Part shown: positions 1 to 7,246 of the stretch, in pieces
How the letters are laid out: every line of letters starts with the position of its first letter
Position numbering within the stretch: the first letter of the stretch is position 1
Source of the DNA: JBAXRT01 sp037131065
GTDB taxonomy: Bacteria; Bacteroidota; Bacteroidia; Bacteroidales; FEN-979
Assembly (NCBI GenBank): GCA_037131065.1
Contig: JBAXRT010000056.1
Location: 1-17,353, forward strand
Length of the DNA stretch: 17,353 bases
Direction: 5' to 3'
Translations under genes and position numbers: made by a program
The notes under the pieces: generated by a model
Database searches by the model: none
Told to the model about the DNA's origin: nothing
Seen by the model: only the letters and a program-made list of their open reading frames with translations

Positions 1-735
1 AAGGTTCAGGTAATTGATCGCTCCCATGCTATTGATATCGTGCATCATGATGGAAACCCCGAAACTCGGCGCCTCTCCTAATTTGGTATTCCGGTTGATG
101 ATCGTCCTGAAAACCATTTGCTGGAAGTGGGTCTTTACCTCCTCTACCACCTGTTTTGCCAGGTTTAGACGGTTATCGTACATGGTGAGCAGGATCCCTT
201 CGATGTCCAGGTCGGGGTTGAGCCTCGACTGGACGATCTTGATCGTGTTCAGTAGCTTCCCCAGGCCCTCAAGTGCAAAATACTCACACTGAACCGGTAT
301 GATAACAGAATCGGCAGCAGTCAGGGCATTCACTGTGATAAGTCCCAGTGATGGTGAACAGTCGATAATGATAAAATCATATGAATCCCTTACTTTGCTG
401 ATCACCTTGCGCATCATCTTCTCGCGGTTCGGAAGATGGATCATCTCGATCTCTGCCCCAACCAGGTCAATATGGGCAGGGATAAGGTCCAGAAATGGGG
501 TAGAGGTGTTCAGGATGATGTTGGATGGCTCCACATCATCGATAATACATTCGTAAATACTGGTCTTGATATTCCTCGGGTCAAATCCAACCCCGGACGT
601 GGCATTCGCTTGGGGATCGGAATCGATGATCAGCGTTTTGTGTTCAAGAACGGCAAGTCCTGCCGCAAGGTTGATCGCCGTGGTTGTCTTTCCGACACCC
701 CCCTTCTGATTGGCTATCGCAATTACTTTTCCCAT
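1..735 (-). CDS. parA: ParA/Soj-family chromosome-partitioning ATPase (3' end cut by window edge)
   Basis: ATP-dependent ParA ATPases bind DNA non-specifically and, with ParB on parS, move replicated origins apart. The reading frame starts at an ATG at 735 and runs open for 245 codons to the first base of the window, so the C-terminus is missing (typical length about 250-260). Visible motifs are the deviant Walker A KGGVGKTT (residues 11-18, with the family-specific Lys11 and Lys16), the A' region IIDSDPQANAT (37-46) and Walker B FIIIDCSPS (121-129). Later come RTIINRN and LGEAPSFG, typical of chromosomal Soj proteins rather than MinD, which would carry a C-terminal amphipathic helix. Chromosomal parA is commonly followed by parB, which would lie outside the window to the left. 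A candidate promoter lies just upstream. The family call is firm; the chromosomal-partition role is inferred from similarity. Confidence 0.93.
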   Translation of the reverse strand, partial: MGKVIAIANQKGGVGKTTTAINLAAGLAVLEHKTLIIDSDPQANATSGVGFDPRNIKTSIYECIIDDVEPSNIILNTSTPFLDLIPAHIDLVGAEIEMIHLPNREKMMRKVISKVRDSYDFIIIDCSPSLGLITVNALTAADSVIIPVQCEYFALEGLGKLLNTIKIVQSRLNPDLDIEGILLTMYDNRLNLAKQVVEEVKTHFQQMVFRTIINRNTKLGEAPSFGVSIMMHDINSMGAINYLNL

Positions 736-756
736 CCCGTAAATACTCTCATTTCA

Positions 757-784
757 CAAAAATACACCTAAAAATAATCCCAAA
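757..784 (-). promoter_or_regulatory. Candidate sigma-ABfr-type promoter for parA
   Basis: On the minus strand TTTG (781-784) is followed after 16 nt by TATTTTTG (757-764), a full match to the Bacteroidota -7 consensus TAnnTTTG. The spacing is slightly shorter than the usual 17-19 nt. Transcription would start about 15 nt before the parA ATG at 735. This is pattern matching only. Confidence 0.45.
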
Positions 785-810
785 TACAATGTTGAAAAGT
801 TTTAAACCAA

Positions 811-836
811 ACAAGCCGTCCGGGCAGACAGCTTGT
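811..836 (-). terminator. Possible hairpin terminator downstream of the DUF3276 gene
   Basis: ACAAGC (811-816) pairs with GCTTGT (831-836). An inner GTC/GAC (818-820 with 827-829) extends the stem after one C/A mismatch, leaving a 6-nt loop. On the minus strand, 26 nt past the DUF3276 stop, the hairpin runs into a T-rich tract (TTGGTTTAAAACTTTT). The U-tract is interrupted, so it would be a weak rho-independent terminator separating DUF3276 from parA. Confidence 0.4.
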
Positions 837-862
837 GTTTCATGAAAGACAACGAATGAAAT

Positions 863-1240
863 TTATTGAGGTTCAGATTCGGTGGCGAGATCCTCGAATT
901 CGATATTCGTATGTGTCAGGGTAGGTTCCTTGCGTGCAATTGTTTCCTGTTCTTCAAATTCCGACTCCGCCCTGACGGGAGCCTTCCCTGTCTTGATGAA
1001 CTCTATGGCATCGGAAAGGCCGTTGTTGAATTTTTCAAAATCCTCTTTATACAAAAACAGCTTATGCTTTTCATAAAAGAATTTTCCCTGCTCGTTGTTG
1101 AATCTTCTCTTACTCTCAGTAATTGTCAGGTAGAACTCATCTCCGACCGTGGCCTTGACATCAAAAAAGTAGGTGCGTTTTCCGGCCCGTACAGCGCGTG
1201 AGAAAATTTCTCCCCTCTCTTTATTTTCATTATCTTCCAT
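863..1240 (-). CDS. PUR-family DNA/RNA-binding protein (DUF3276)
   Basis: This 125-residue protein matches the DUF3276 / bacterial PUR-alpha-like family, small single-domain proteins widespread in Bacteroidota and related to the Borrelia nucleic-acid-binding regulator BpuR. The PUR-like part covers about residues 8-85: GEIFSRAVRAGKRTYFFDV, then the beta-strand stretch DEFYLTITESKRRF, then KHKLFLYKEDFEKF. The basic and aromatic residues on these strands (RAGKRTYFF, ESKRRF) fit single-stranded nucleic-acid binding. The C-terminal third (about 90-125) is Glu-rich (EFEEQE, EFEDLATESEP) and looks disordered. The ATG at 1240 is preceded by a good promoter match. The gene is divergent from nusB and about 130 nt upstream of parA on the same strand. 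Family assignment is from sequence similarity; regulatory targets in this organism cannot be read from the sequence. Confidence 0.88.
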   Translation of the reverse strand: MEDNENKERGEIFSRAVRAGKRTYFFDVKATVGDEFYLTITESKRRFNNEQGKFFYEKHKLFLYKEDFEKFNNGLSDAIEFIKTGKAPVRAESEFEEQETIARKEPTLTHTNIEFEDLATESEPQ

Positions 1241-1286
1241 GAGCGAAATTCCCTTTTAAATAATGTTCCTCATTTTTCAGCAAACG

Positions 1287-1315
1287 CAAAAGTAAAAATT
1301 TTATTTGAAAACAAA
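1287..1315 (-). promoter_or_regulatory. Candidate sigma-ABfr-type promoter for DUF3276
   Basis: On the minus strand TTTG (1312-1315), a 17-nt spacer and TACTTTTG (1287-1294) match TTG-N17-19-TAnnTTTG with both boxes intact. The predicted leader is about 40 nt to the ATG at 1240. Confidence 0.6.
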
Positions 1316-1333
1316 ATGTTATTTTAAAATCAT

Positions 1334-1341
1334 TAGCTTTG
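1334..1341 (+). promoter_or_regulatory. Candidate -7 element (TAGCTTTG) for the nusB transcription unit
   Basis: TAGCTTTG is an exact TAnnTTTG match 50 nt before the nusB ATG. The nearest upstream TTTG (1304-1307) is 26 nt away, too far for a normal -33 box, so only the -7 half is convincing. It sits in the same 150-nt divergent region as the DUF3276 promoter. Confidence 0.45.
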
Positions 1342-1361
1342 CAGCCCGATTAAAGGATTTC

Positions 1362-1388
1362 ATGACTATGTTCTTTTTCATTCACTGA
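1362..1388 (+). other. Eight-codon leader ORF before nusB (possible uORF)
   Basis: ATG at 1362 opens a frame of eight codons ending in TGA at 1386-1388: Met-Thr-Met-Phe-Phe-Phe-Ile-His. It stops 2 nt before the nusB ATG at 1391 and lies downstream of the putative -7 element, so it would be on the nusB mRNA. The arrangement would allow translational coupling. No attenuator hairpin is apparent, so a chance ORF remains likely. Confidence 0.25.
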
Positions 1389-1390
1389 TC

Positions 1391-2353
1391 ATGTTGGGTA
1401 GGAGACATTTTCGAGTTAAGGTCCTTCAGGCACTGTATGCCTATTTCCAGGGTGGTGAAACCCGGGTTGAAATTGCGGAGAAGAACCTTTTGCAGAGCAT
1501 CGAAAAAATGGAGGAGTTGTTCTACCTTCAGATCTCCTTCCTGCTTGACCTTCTTCACTTCTATGAGGTGAGAATGGAAGAGGCCAAACACAAATTCATC
1601 CCCACGGAGGAAGAACTCAATCCGAACATCAAACTGCTTAATAACAGGCAGTTCCTTCAGCTGAAAAACAATCTTCAGGTTACACAGGCCATCAGCCGCT
1701 ATAAAATTTTCTGGAATGATGAGCAGGAGATGCTCAGGAAGGTTAATCAGAAAATCAAGAACAGCAAGGAGCTTTCAGAGTACCTGAATTCAGGGACTGA
1801 TTCCTATGAAGAAGATGCAGCATTCCTGGCCAGGTTATTCCGGAAATATATTGCACGGTCGGGCGATCTCCGGTCGTATTGTGAGGAGCGATATCTTTAC
1901 TGGGTTGATGATTTTGATATGGCATCCATCTTCATCCTGAAGATGATGAAATCGATGGATGAGAAATTCCCTCCAACCAGCTCTCCCTCTGACCTTTTTC
2001 ACCGGGAAAGCAGCGAGGAGGCCGATGACGACAGGAAATTCATCCTTGAACTCTTCCGGCTGACGATCCTTCACAGCGAGGAATACGAAAAATTGATCGA
2101 ATCGCGGACCCGTAACTGGGAACTTGAAAGGATTGCTCTTACCGATATCATCCTCATCAAGATGGCTCTTTCCGAATTGCTCCATTTCTCTCAGATTCCG
2201 GTAAAGGTTACGCTGAATGAATACATCGAGATTTCGAAGCAGTTCAGCTCCCAGAAAAGCAAATCTTTCATCAACGGGATTCTTGACAAGCTCGTGGCCG
2301 ACCTGACGGCTGAAAAGAAAATTAAGAAGCGGGGACGGGGATTGATGACATGA
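1391..2353 (+). CDS. nusB: Transcription antitermination protein NusB, long Bacteroidota form
   Basis: NusB pairs with S10 (NusE) on boxA RNA to assemble the rRNA antitermination complex. The N-terminus (RRHFRVKVLQALYAYFQ, residues 4-20) matches the first NusB helix. The C-terminal half (about 215-305) carries the rest of the fold, including ALTDIILIKMALSELL and IPVKVTLNEYIEISKQF, with the closing signature SFINGILDKL (292-301). At 320 residues it is more than twice the E. coli protein (about 140). The extra 150 or so residues sit between the first helix and the conserved core and are charged and helical. Long NusB proteins of this kind are usual in Bacteroidota. The tail is basic (KKIKKRGRG). 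The ATG at 1391 fits the conserved start; the stop codon lies inside a 21-bp palindrome. Confidence 0.9.
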   Translation: MLGRRHFRVKVLQALYAYFQGGETRVEIAEKNLLQSIEKMEELFYLQISFLLDLLHFYEVRMEEAKHKFIPTEEELNPNIKLLNNRQFLQLKNNLQVTQAISRYKIFWNDEQEMLRKVNQKIKNSKELSEYLNSGTDSYEEDAAFLARLFRKYIARSGDLRSYCEERYLYWVDDFDMASIFILKMMKSMDEKFPPTSSPSDLFHRESSEEADDDRKFILELFRLTILHSEEYEKLIESRTRNWELERIALTDIILIKMALSELLHFSQIPVKVTLNEYIEISKQFSSQKSKSFINGILDKLVADLTAEKKIKKRGRGLMT

Positions 2354-2370
2354 TAAATAATATTTATCAT
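2350..2370. repeat. Perfect AT-rich palindrome spanning the nusB stop codon
   Basis: Two 10-nt arms, ATGATAAATA (2350-2359) and TATTTATCAT (2361-2370), are exact reverse complements around one central A. The nusB TGA occupies 2351-2353. It lies 35 nt before the porQ GTG. There is no following T-tract and the stem is nearly all A/T, so it is a poor rho-independent terminator; a protein-binding site or RNA-processing hairpin is possible. Confidence 0.7.
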
Positions 2371-2405
2371 CCGCCAGCGTTAATTGAAAGAAACATCTGA
2401 TTATC

Positions 2406-3476
2406 GTGCACGAGTTACCAAAAAGAATTATTCTCCTCTTTCTATTGTCATTTCTTTTTCTGCCGCTGTCAAAAGCACAGATCGGAGGGGGGCATGCCTA
2501 TGATTTTCTGAGTCTTACCACCTCCGCTCGTATTGCCGGCATGGGAGGAAATGTACTTGCCATCAAGGATAATGATATCACCCTTGCCCTTGCGAACCCC
2601 TCGCTCATCACCCCCGAGATGCATAACCAGATAGCCTTCAGTTTTATCAACTATTTTACGGGACTGAACTACGGTTACATGATGTACTCCAGGACATTTA
2701 AAAAGGCGGGTAGTTTTGTGGGCACCTTCCAGTTTATAGATTACGGTAAGTTCACATCGGCCGATCCTTCGGGCAATGTCACCGGCACGTTCAATGCTTC
2801 TGAATATGCGTTGAATATCGGGTGGGGACGGCAGCTTGGACCACATTTTTCAGTCGGAGCAAACGGCAAACTGATCTATTCTGCCCTGGAGAGCTACAAC
2901 TCCTTCGGCATTGCAGTCGACGTAGCCGGAACATATACGACACTTGAACAGACCTTCACAGCCTCCATCATCGGCAGGAACATCGGTTCCCAGATCGTGC
3001 CTTACGTGGCAGGACAATATGAGAGCCTTCCCTTTGAGATTCAGATCGCACTCTCCCAGAAACTGAAACATATCCCTGTCCGTTTTTCGCAATTAATTAC
3101 CCATCTCGAAAAATGGGACCTGACCTACACCGACCCGAATGACCCTGCAAACCAGAAAGATCCCATCACCGGAGAAACAAAGCAAAAAACAGGGATCGGA
3201 AAATTTGCAGATAACCTGATGCGTCATATTGTTCTTGGGGCTGAAGTGACCATTGCCAAGATCCTTTCGATAAGGATCGGCTACAACTATCAGCGCAGGC
3301 AGGAATTAAAGCTTTATAATAAGGCTGGCCTTGCAGGATTCTCCCTGGGAGTCGGCGTACGGGTCAAGATGTTTAACCTGAGCTATACCCGCGCATCCTT
3401 CAACGCCGGAAGTCCCAATCCGAACTTTATCACCCTTTCCGTAAATTTGCAGGAGTTTTCCAAGAAGAAACAATGA
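2406..3476 (+). CDS. porQ: Type IX secretion system outer-membrane protein PorQ
   Basis: PorQ is an outer-membrane beta-barrel protein that works with PorU, PorV and PorZ at the cell surface in the type IX secretion system of Bacteroidota. The 356-residue protein begins with a hydrophobic signal peptide (residues about 7-24, cleavage predicted after SKA). The PorQ-like mature start follows: GGGHAYDFLSLTTSARIAGMGG, written here as GGGHAYDFL (27-35) and SARIAGMGG. An NPSLI stretch then resembles the FadL/PorV-type barrel N-terminus. Alternating hydrophobic/polar strands and Gly-rich turns continue to the C-terminal strand (NPNFITLSVNLQEF). The start is GTG at 2406: an in-frame TGA at 2385 and no nearer ATG leave little choice. 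It sits 52 nt after nusB and overlaps ispH by 4 nt. The barrel family is clear; PorQ rather than a paralogue is likely but rests on similarity alone. Confidence 0.85.
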   Translation: MHELPKRIILLFLLSFLFLPLSKAQIGGGHAYDFLSLTTSARIAGMGGNVLAIKDNDITLALANPSLITPEMHNQIAFSFINYFTGLNYGYMMYSRTFKKAGSFVGTFQFIDYGKFTSADPSGNVTGTFNASEYALNIGWGRQLGPHFSVGANGKLIYSALESYNSFGIAVDVAGTYTTLEQTFTASIIGRNIGSQIVPYVAGQYESLPFEIQIALSQKLKHIPVRFSQLITHLEKWDLTYTDPNDPANQKDPITGETKQKTGIGKFADNLMRHIVLGAEVTIAKILSIRIGYNYQRRQELKLYNKAGLAGFSLGVGVRVKMFNLSYTRASFNAGSPNPNFITLSVNLQEFSKKKQ

Positions 3477-4351
3477 ATGTCACCATCGACCCTCACTCCG
3501 GTTTCTGCTTTGGCGTCGTCTATGCCATCGAAGTAGCGGAGAGGGAGCTGAAAAGATCCAGTAAACTTTATTGCCTGGGCGATATCGTCCATAATAATAT
3601 GGAAGTTAACCGCCTCAGGAAGCTCGGGCTGGTCATCATCAACCATGCTGACCTGAAGGACCTTCACGACTGCAAGGTTCTCATTAGGGCCCATGGAGAA
3701 CCACCTGAAACTTACAAGGTGGCGCTGACAAATAACATTGAACTGATCGATGCTTCTTGTCCTATCGTGCTTCATCTTCAGAACGACATCCGTCAGGGAT
3801 TTCACCAGATGCAAAAAATTTCGGGTCAGATCGTGATCTATGGCAAAGAGGGCCATGCCGAGGTAAACGGCCTCCAGGGCCAGACCAATGGAACAGCAAT
3901 CATTATCAGCAATGAAATGGATCTGGAAAAAATTGATTTTTCACGCCCTGTCCGTCTCTACAGCCAGACCACAAAAAGTGTTGAGGGATTTCAGAAAATT
4001 GTAGGACTGATCAGTGAAAGGATGAAGGAGTCTGTTTCCACAGAGGAGATCGACTTCAAATGGAACGACAGCATTTGCCGGCAGGTATCCAACCGGTCAG
4101 GACAGTTACACTTATTTGCTGCAAAATATGATGCCATTGTCTTTGTCAGCGGGAAGAAAAGTTCGAACGGCATGATCCTCTACCATGTCTGTAGGGAGGT
4201 CAACGAAAAAACGTACCTTGTGTCAAGCAAGACTGAACTTCAGAAAGAATGGTTTCTCGGACTTTCGGAAATTGGCGTATGCGGAGCTACATCTACTCCC
4301 ATGTGGCTGATGGAGGAGATAGCACAAGCAATCAAACAAATATCTGCCTGA
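3473..4351 (+). CDS. ispH: 4-hydroxy-3-methylbut-2-enyl diphosphate reductase IspH (LytB)
   Basis: IspH is the last enzyme of the MEP isoprenoid pathway, a cytosolic iron-sulfur enzyme that reduces HMBPP to IPP and DMAPP. All expected cluster and active-site residues are visible in this 292-residue protein: cluster cysteines Cys12 (SGFCFGV), Cys96 (DASCPIV) and Cys202 (DSICRQ). Substrate-binding residues are His40 (GDIVHN), His74 (RAHGEPP), His128 and Glu130 (GHAEV), and Thr166/Thr167 (SQTTKS). SGKKSSNG (226-233) and GATSTP (271-276) complete the pocket. The ATG at 3473 overlaps the porQ TGA as ATGA, indicating translational coupling, and recF begins 1 nt after the stop. The enzyme looks complete and functional. 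It shows the organism uses the MEP route for quinone and undecaprenyl precursors, the latter also relevant to the glycosyltransferase elsewhere in the window. Confidence 0.96.
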   Translation: MNVTIDPHSGFCFGVVYAIEVAERELKRSSKLYCLGDIVHNNMEVNRLRKLGLVIINHADLKDLHDCKVLIRAHGEPPETYKVALTNNIELIDASCPIVLHLQNDIRQGFHQMQKISGQIVIYGKEGHAEVNGLQGQTNGTAIIISNEMDLEKIDFSRPVRLYSQTTKSVEGFQKIVGLISERMKESVSTEEIDFKWNDSICRQVSNRSGQLHLFAAKYDAIVFVSGKKSSNGMILYHVCREVNEKTYLVSSKTELQKEWFLGLSEIGVCGATSTPMWLMEEIAQAIKQISA

Positions 4352-4352
4352 G

Positions 4353-5459
4353 ATGTACCTTCAGAAACTTTCCGTACATAATTTTAAGAACTACACCGGG
4401 GCAGATTTTTTGTTTTCAAAAAATGTAAACTGCTTCATCGGGAACAATGGTGTCGGGAAGACAAACCTCCTGGATGCCATCCATTACCTCTCTTTCTGTA
4501 AAAGTTACTTTACATCGAATGATCTTCAGAATATACGGCACGGGCAGGATTTTTTTGCCATACACGGCACTTATCATAAAGATCCGGGTGATGAAAATGT
4601 TATCCAGTGCGTCCAGGAGAGAAATAAACGGAAGCGGTTCCTTCTGAATAAAAAAGAGTATGACCGGTTCTCCGATCACATAGGACAGATCCCGCTTGTG
4701 ATGATTTCACCCTATGATCGCGACCTGATCAATGAAGGGAGTGAGATTCGCCGAAAGTATGTCGACAGCGTCATCTCCCAGTTTGATAAGCTGTACCTTG
4801 ACGACCTGATCAATTACAATAAAGCACTGTTGCAGCGAAACAGCCTGCTGAAACTGTTTGCAGAGAAACGCTCCTGGGATATGCTGGCGCTGGAGATCTG
4901 GGACGAACAGCTGGTTCGCCTGGGTGAGGGCATACACAGGAAACGGAGAGCCTTTCTTGAGGAAATCATACCACTTTTTGAGAAGTATTTCAGGATGATA
5001 ACCGGCGGCTCTGAGTCGGTCTTTATTGAATACCAGACCCAGTTGTACGGATCATCCTTCAGGGAGAAACTGGCAGGATCCATTTCCAATGATAGAGCGG
5101 TACAATACACAACGGTCGGGATCCATAAGGATGACCTTGGGTTTCTGATGGACGGGTTCCCGATAAAAAAATTTGGGTCGCAGGGTCAGCAAAAATCTTT
5201 CGTGATTGCCCTGAAACTCGCCCAATTTGATTATACCCGCAAGACCAAGGGCTTCAGTCCCATTTTACTGCTTGATGATGTCTTCGATAAACTGGATGAT
5301 ACCAGGGTTCAGGAGCTGATCAGGCTCGTGAGCGAACACAGTTTCGGGCAGGTTTTTATCACCGATACCAGCGAAGAGAGGATCCTGAAAAATTTTGACC
5401 ACAAGGAGATTGATCACAGAATCTTCCGGCTGCCTGGATCTTTAGCAAACTTGAATTGA
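4353..5459 (+). CDS. recF: DNA replication and repair protein RecF
   Basis: RecF is an SMC-like ATPase that, with RecO and RecR, loads RecA onto gapped single-stranded DNA. The 368-residue protein has the usual length. Motifs in order: N-terminal YLQKLSVHNFKNY, Walker A GNNGVGKTN (30-38), the conserved MISPYDRDLI region (117-126), a short helical arm (about 140-215), GIHKDD (256-261), the ABC signature FGSQGQQKS (274-282), and Walker B with D-loop ILLLDDVFDKLDD (304-316). The arm is short, as expected for RecF, which lacks the long coiled coil of SMC/RecN proteins. The start ATG lies 1 nt after the ispH stop, and the DUF721 gene follows 13 nt after the stop. In many bacteria recF sits beside dnaA/dnaN/gyrB near the origin; here it does not, though its DciA-like neighbour is replication-linked. 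Confidence 0.96.
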   Translation: MYLQKLSVHNFKNYTGADFLFSKNVNCFIGNNGVGKTNLLDAIHYLSFCKSYFTSNDLQNIRHGQDFFAIHGTYHKDPGDENVIQCVQERNKRKRFLLNKKEYDRFSDHIGQIPLVMISPYDRDLINEGSEIRRKYVDSVISQFDKLYLDDLINYNKALLQRNSLLKLFAEKRSWDMLALEIWDEQLVRLGEGIHRKRRAFLEEIIPLFEKYFRMITGGSESVFIEYQTQLYGSSFREKLAGSISNDRAVQYTTVGIHKDDLGFLMDGFPIKKFGSQGQQKSFVIALKLAQFDYTRKTKGFSPILLLDDVFDKLDDTRVQELIRLVSEHSFGQVFITDTSEERILKNFDHKEIDHRIFRLPGSLANLN

Positions 5460-5472
5460 ACTTCATTGACCA

Positions 5473-5769
5473 ATGAGAACCAGCCGTTCAAACGAATATA
5501 CCATGAAAGCCGCCATTGAGGCATTCCTGAAAACTTTCAGGTTGGAGGACAAACTGAATGAATCGGGTGCACTCCGCTCCTGGGAGAAGGTAGTAGGGCC
5601 CATGGTCGCAAAACATACTAAAAGACTATCGATCCGGAATAAAGTACTGTTCGTCGATGTTGATTCATCAGCCCTGAGAAATGAACTGGTTTTCTCTAAG
5701 GAGAATATTATCAATCAGCTGAATAAGGAAGCAGGTCACCCGGTAATTGTGGATATGGTCCTGCGCTGA
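5473..5769 (+). CDS. DUF721 / DciA-like protein (predicted helicase-loading factor)
   Basis: A 98-residue DUF721-family protein. DciA proteins containing this domain interact with the replicative helicase DnaB and aid its loading in bacteria lacking DnaC/DnaI. The conserved elements are SWEKVVGPMVAKHTK (36-50, with the hallmark Trp37 and Gly42), then the strands KVLFVDVDSSALRNEL (57-72) and the helix IINQLNKE (79-86). This is the minimal domain without the basic N- or C-terminal extension found in some DciA proteins. It directly follows recF (13 nt) and ends the plus-strand operon; the recF-DUF721 pairing is common in Bacteroidota and supports a DNA-replication role. The start ATG at 5473 fits the spacing, although Met11 could also serve. 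The family is clear; the helicase-loader function is extrapolated from other phyla. Confidence 0.83.
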   Translation: MRTSRSNEYTMKAAIEAFLKTFRLEDKLNESGALRSWEKVVGPMVAKHTKRLSIRNKVLFVDVDSSALRNELVFSKENIINQLNKEAGHPVIVDMVLR

Positions 5770-5792
5770 TCCTTTATGCCTGGTCTGCAGTT

Positions 5793-6404
5793 CTATTTGA
5801 TAAGGCACTGGAGGAGCTTTTCCCCTTCAATGTAAGCCTCGAGTTTGTCACCGATTTTTACGGGTCCCACTCCCGACGGGGTCCCGGTAAAGATCAGGTC
5901 GCCGCTGCGCAGTGTAATAAAACCTGAGATATAGGAGATAATGTCATCGAAGGAGAACATCATCTCGCCGGAGTTCCCCTGTTGGACAGTTTTTTCGTTC
6001 AGATCCAGGTGAAAACTGATATCGGAGAGGCTTCTGAAATTGCTTTTTGGAAGAAATTTTCCGATCGGGGCAGCCTGGTCGAAACCTTTGGCAACAGTCC
6101 ATGGTAGACCATTCTGCTTGCAGTTTTCCTGGATATCCCTTGCCGTAAAATCAATCCCGATACCTATTTCCTCATAGTAAGAATGGGCAAAATTTTTCCC
6201 GATACTCTTTCCTGTCTTCGAGATCTTAAGGACAAGTTCCGCCTCGTAATGGATCTCCTTTGAAAAACCAGGATAATAGAAGGGTCTGTTCCTGATCAGG
6301 AGGGATGTGTCTGGTTTGAGGAAAAAGACCGGTGCCTGGGGCATCGGGCTGTTCAGCTCTTTGATGTGGTCACGGTAATTGCGACCGATACAAAGGATTT
6401 TCAT
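5793..6404 (-). CDS. Fumarylacetoacetate hydrolase (FAH) family protein
   Basis: The FAH fold catalyses metal-dependent C-C bond hydrolysis, decarboxylation or isomerisation of small beta-keto acids. The 203-residue protein is the short single-domain form resembling acylpyruvases (FAHD1/YcgM type). It contains the N-terminal GRNYRDH, the metal ligands Glu54 and Glu56 (HYEAELVL) and Asp85 (GIDFTARD), the catalytic-site Lys106 (AKGFD), and the C-terminal GTPSGVG (174-180). Members of this type include acylpyruvate hydrolases and oxaloacetate decarboxylases, and the substrate cannot be told from sequence. It follows the exonuclease gene by 3 nt on the minus strand and is the last gene of that unit, converging on the DUF721 gene across only 23 nt. 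Its catalytic residues look intact. Confidence 0.9.
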   Translation of the reverse strand: MKILCIGRNYRDHIKELNSPMPQAPVFFLKPDTSLLIRNRPFYYPGFSKEIHYEAELVLKISKTGKSIGKNFAHSYYEEIGIGIDFTARDIQENCKQNGLPWTVAKGFDQAAPIGKFLPKSNFRSLSDISFHLDLNEKTVQQGNSGEMMFSFDDIISYISGFITLRSGDLIFTGTPSGVGPVKIGDKLEAYIEGEKLLQCLIK

Positions 6405-6407
6405 GGT

Positions 6408-7238
6408 TCAGAATAATTCCAGTTTTACCGATTCATTGTTAAATCCCCTCAACTTGATGGAGGTCACTACCTTTTTAGTTGATAGGGGAAACTCGCTTTT
6501 CATGATCCAATCGTAATAGGAGGGTTCGTCTTTGAAGACTTGCACAACCGATTTCCCCTTGTGTTTTCCGAAGTTGAAAATTTCCTGGTTCCTTTCATCA
6601 TAAATAATATGACCCACCAGGTCGGCCGCCCTGGAAGCGAAAGAGAAGTCACTTAGCGCCTTTACGTCATTCACGACCGGTTCGGTGACCTTCCCGCGCC
6701 GTTCTTTATAAGGGATTCCCTTGTAACGGTCAAGCTGGGACTTCAGGATCTCGAAGGTCGCAATAGTGTCAGATTCCGCACTGTGGGCATTGACCAGCTC
6801 TTTATTGCAGTAAAATTTATAGGCTGCCGAAAGGTTCCTTGGTTCCATTTTATGAAAAATATTCTGGATGTCAATGAACCTGCGTCCTTTCAGGTCAAAA
6901 TCAGCGCCTGCTCTCAGGAACTCCTCCGCCAGCAATGGAATGTCAAAATGGTTTGAATTAAAGCCGGCAAGGTCACAATTATCGAGGAACTGGATGAATT
7001 CATGGGCCAGCTGTCGGAATGTGGGACAATCTTTCACATCCTCATCCGTAATCCCATGAATGGCAATAACTTCAGGAGGAATTGGCATTTCAGGATTGAT
7101 CCTGTGAGTCTTGATCTTAGTGCTGTTATCCGGATTAACTTTTAAGAGGCAGATCTCAACAATACGGTCGGTTGCCACCTTTATGCCCGTCGTTTCAAGA
7201 TCAAGAAAAGCAAGTGGCCTGTTCAGGTTCAGTTCCAT
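6408..7238 (-). CDS. DnaQ-like DEDDh 3'-5' exonuclease with C-terminal ExoX-like domain
   Basis: Predicted metal-dependent 3'-5' exonuclease of the DnaQ/RNase T superfamily. The DEDDh residues are all present: Asp13 and Glu15 in FLDLETTG, Asp99 in NSNHFDIP, His152 in NAHSAESD and Asp157. HGIT (61-64) is also conserved. The catalytic domain ends near residue 172. A second small domain at about 205-255 contains FGKHKGKSV (223-231) and YYDWIMKSEFP (241-251), resembling the C-terminal module of ExoX-like exonucleases. It is not fused to a polymerase and no DnaE gene is nearby, so it is more likely a repair or RNA/DNA-trimming nuclease than the replicative proofreading subunit. It lies between the E2 gene (8 nt upstream) and the FAH gene (3 nt downstream), clearly one operon, with no obvious functional link among the three. 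Confidence 0.9.
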   Translation of the reverse strand: MELNLNRPLAFLDLETTGIKVATDRIVEICLLKVNPDNSTKIKTHRINPEMPIPPEVIAIHGITDEDVKDCPTFRQLAHEFIQFLDNCDLAGFNSNHFDIPLLAEEFLRAGADFDLKGRRFIDIQNIFHKMEPRNLSAAYKFYCNKELVNAHSAESDTIATFEILKSQLDRYKGIPYKERRGKVTEPVVNDVKALSDFSFASRAADLVGHIIYDERNQEIFNFGKHKGKSVVQVFKDEPSYYDWIMKSEFPLSTKKVVTSIKLRGFNNESVKLELF

Positions 7239-7246
7239 AATTTCAG

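Noticed and set aside
14..771. Three open frames of 85-111 codons on the plus strand
   Set aside because: They lie antisense to the parA frame, which has full family motifs; their translations show no recognisable domain.
4353..5769. Replication origin near recF and the DciA-like gene
   Set aside because: No dnaA, no DnaA-box cluster and no AT-rich intergenic region; gaps here are 1-23 nt.
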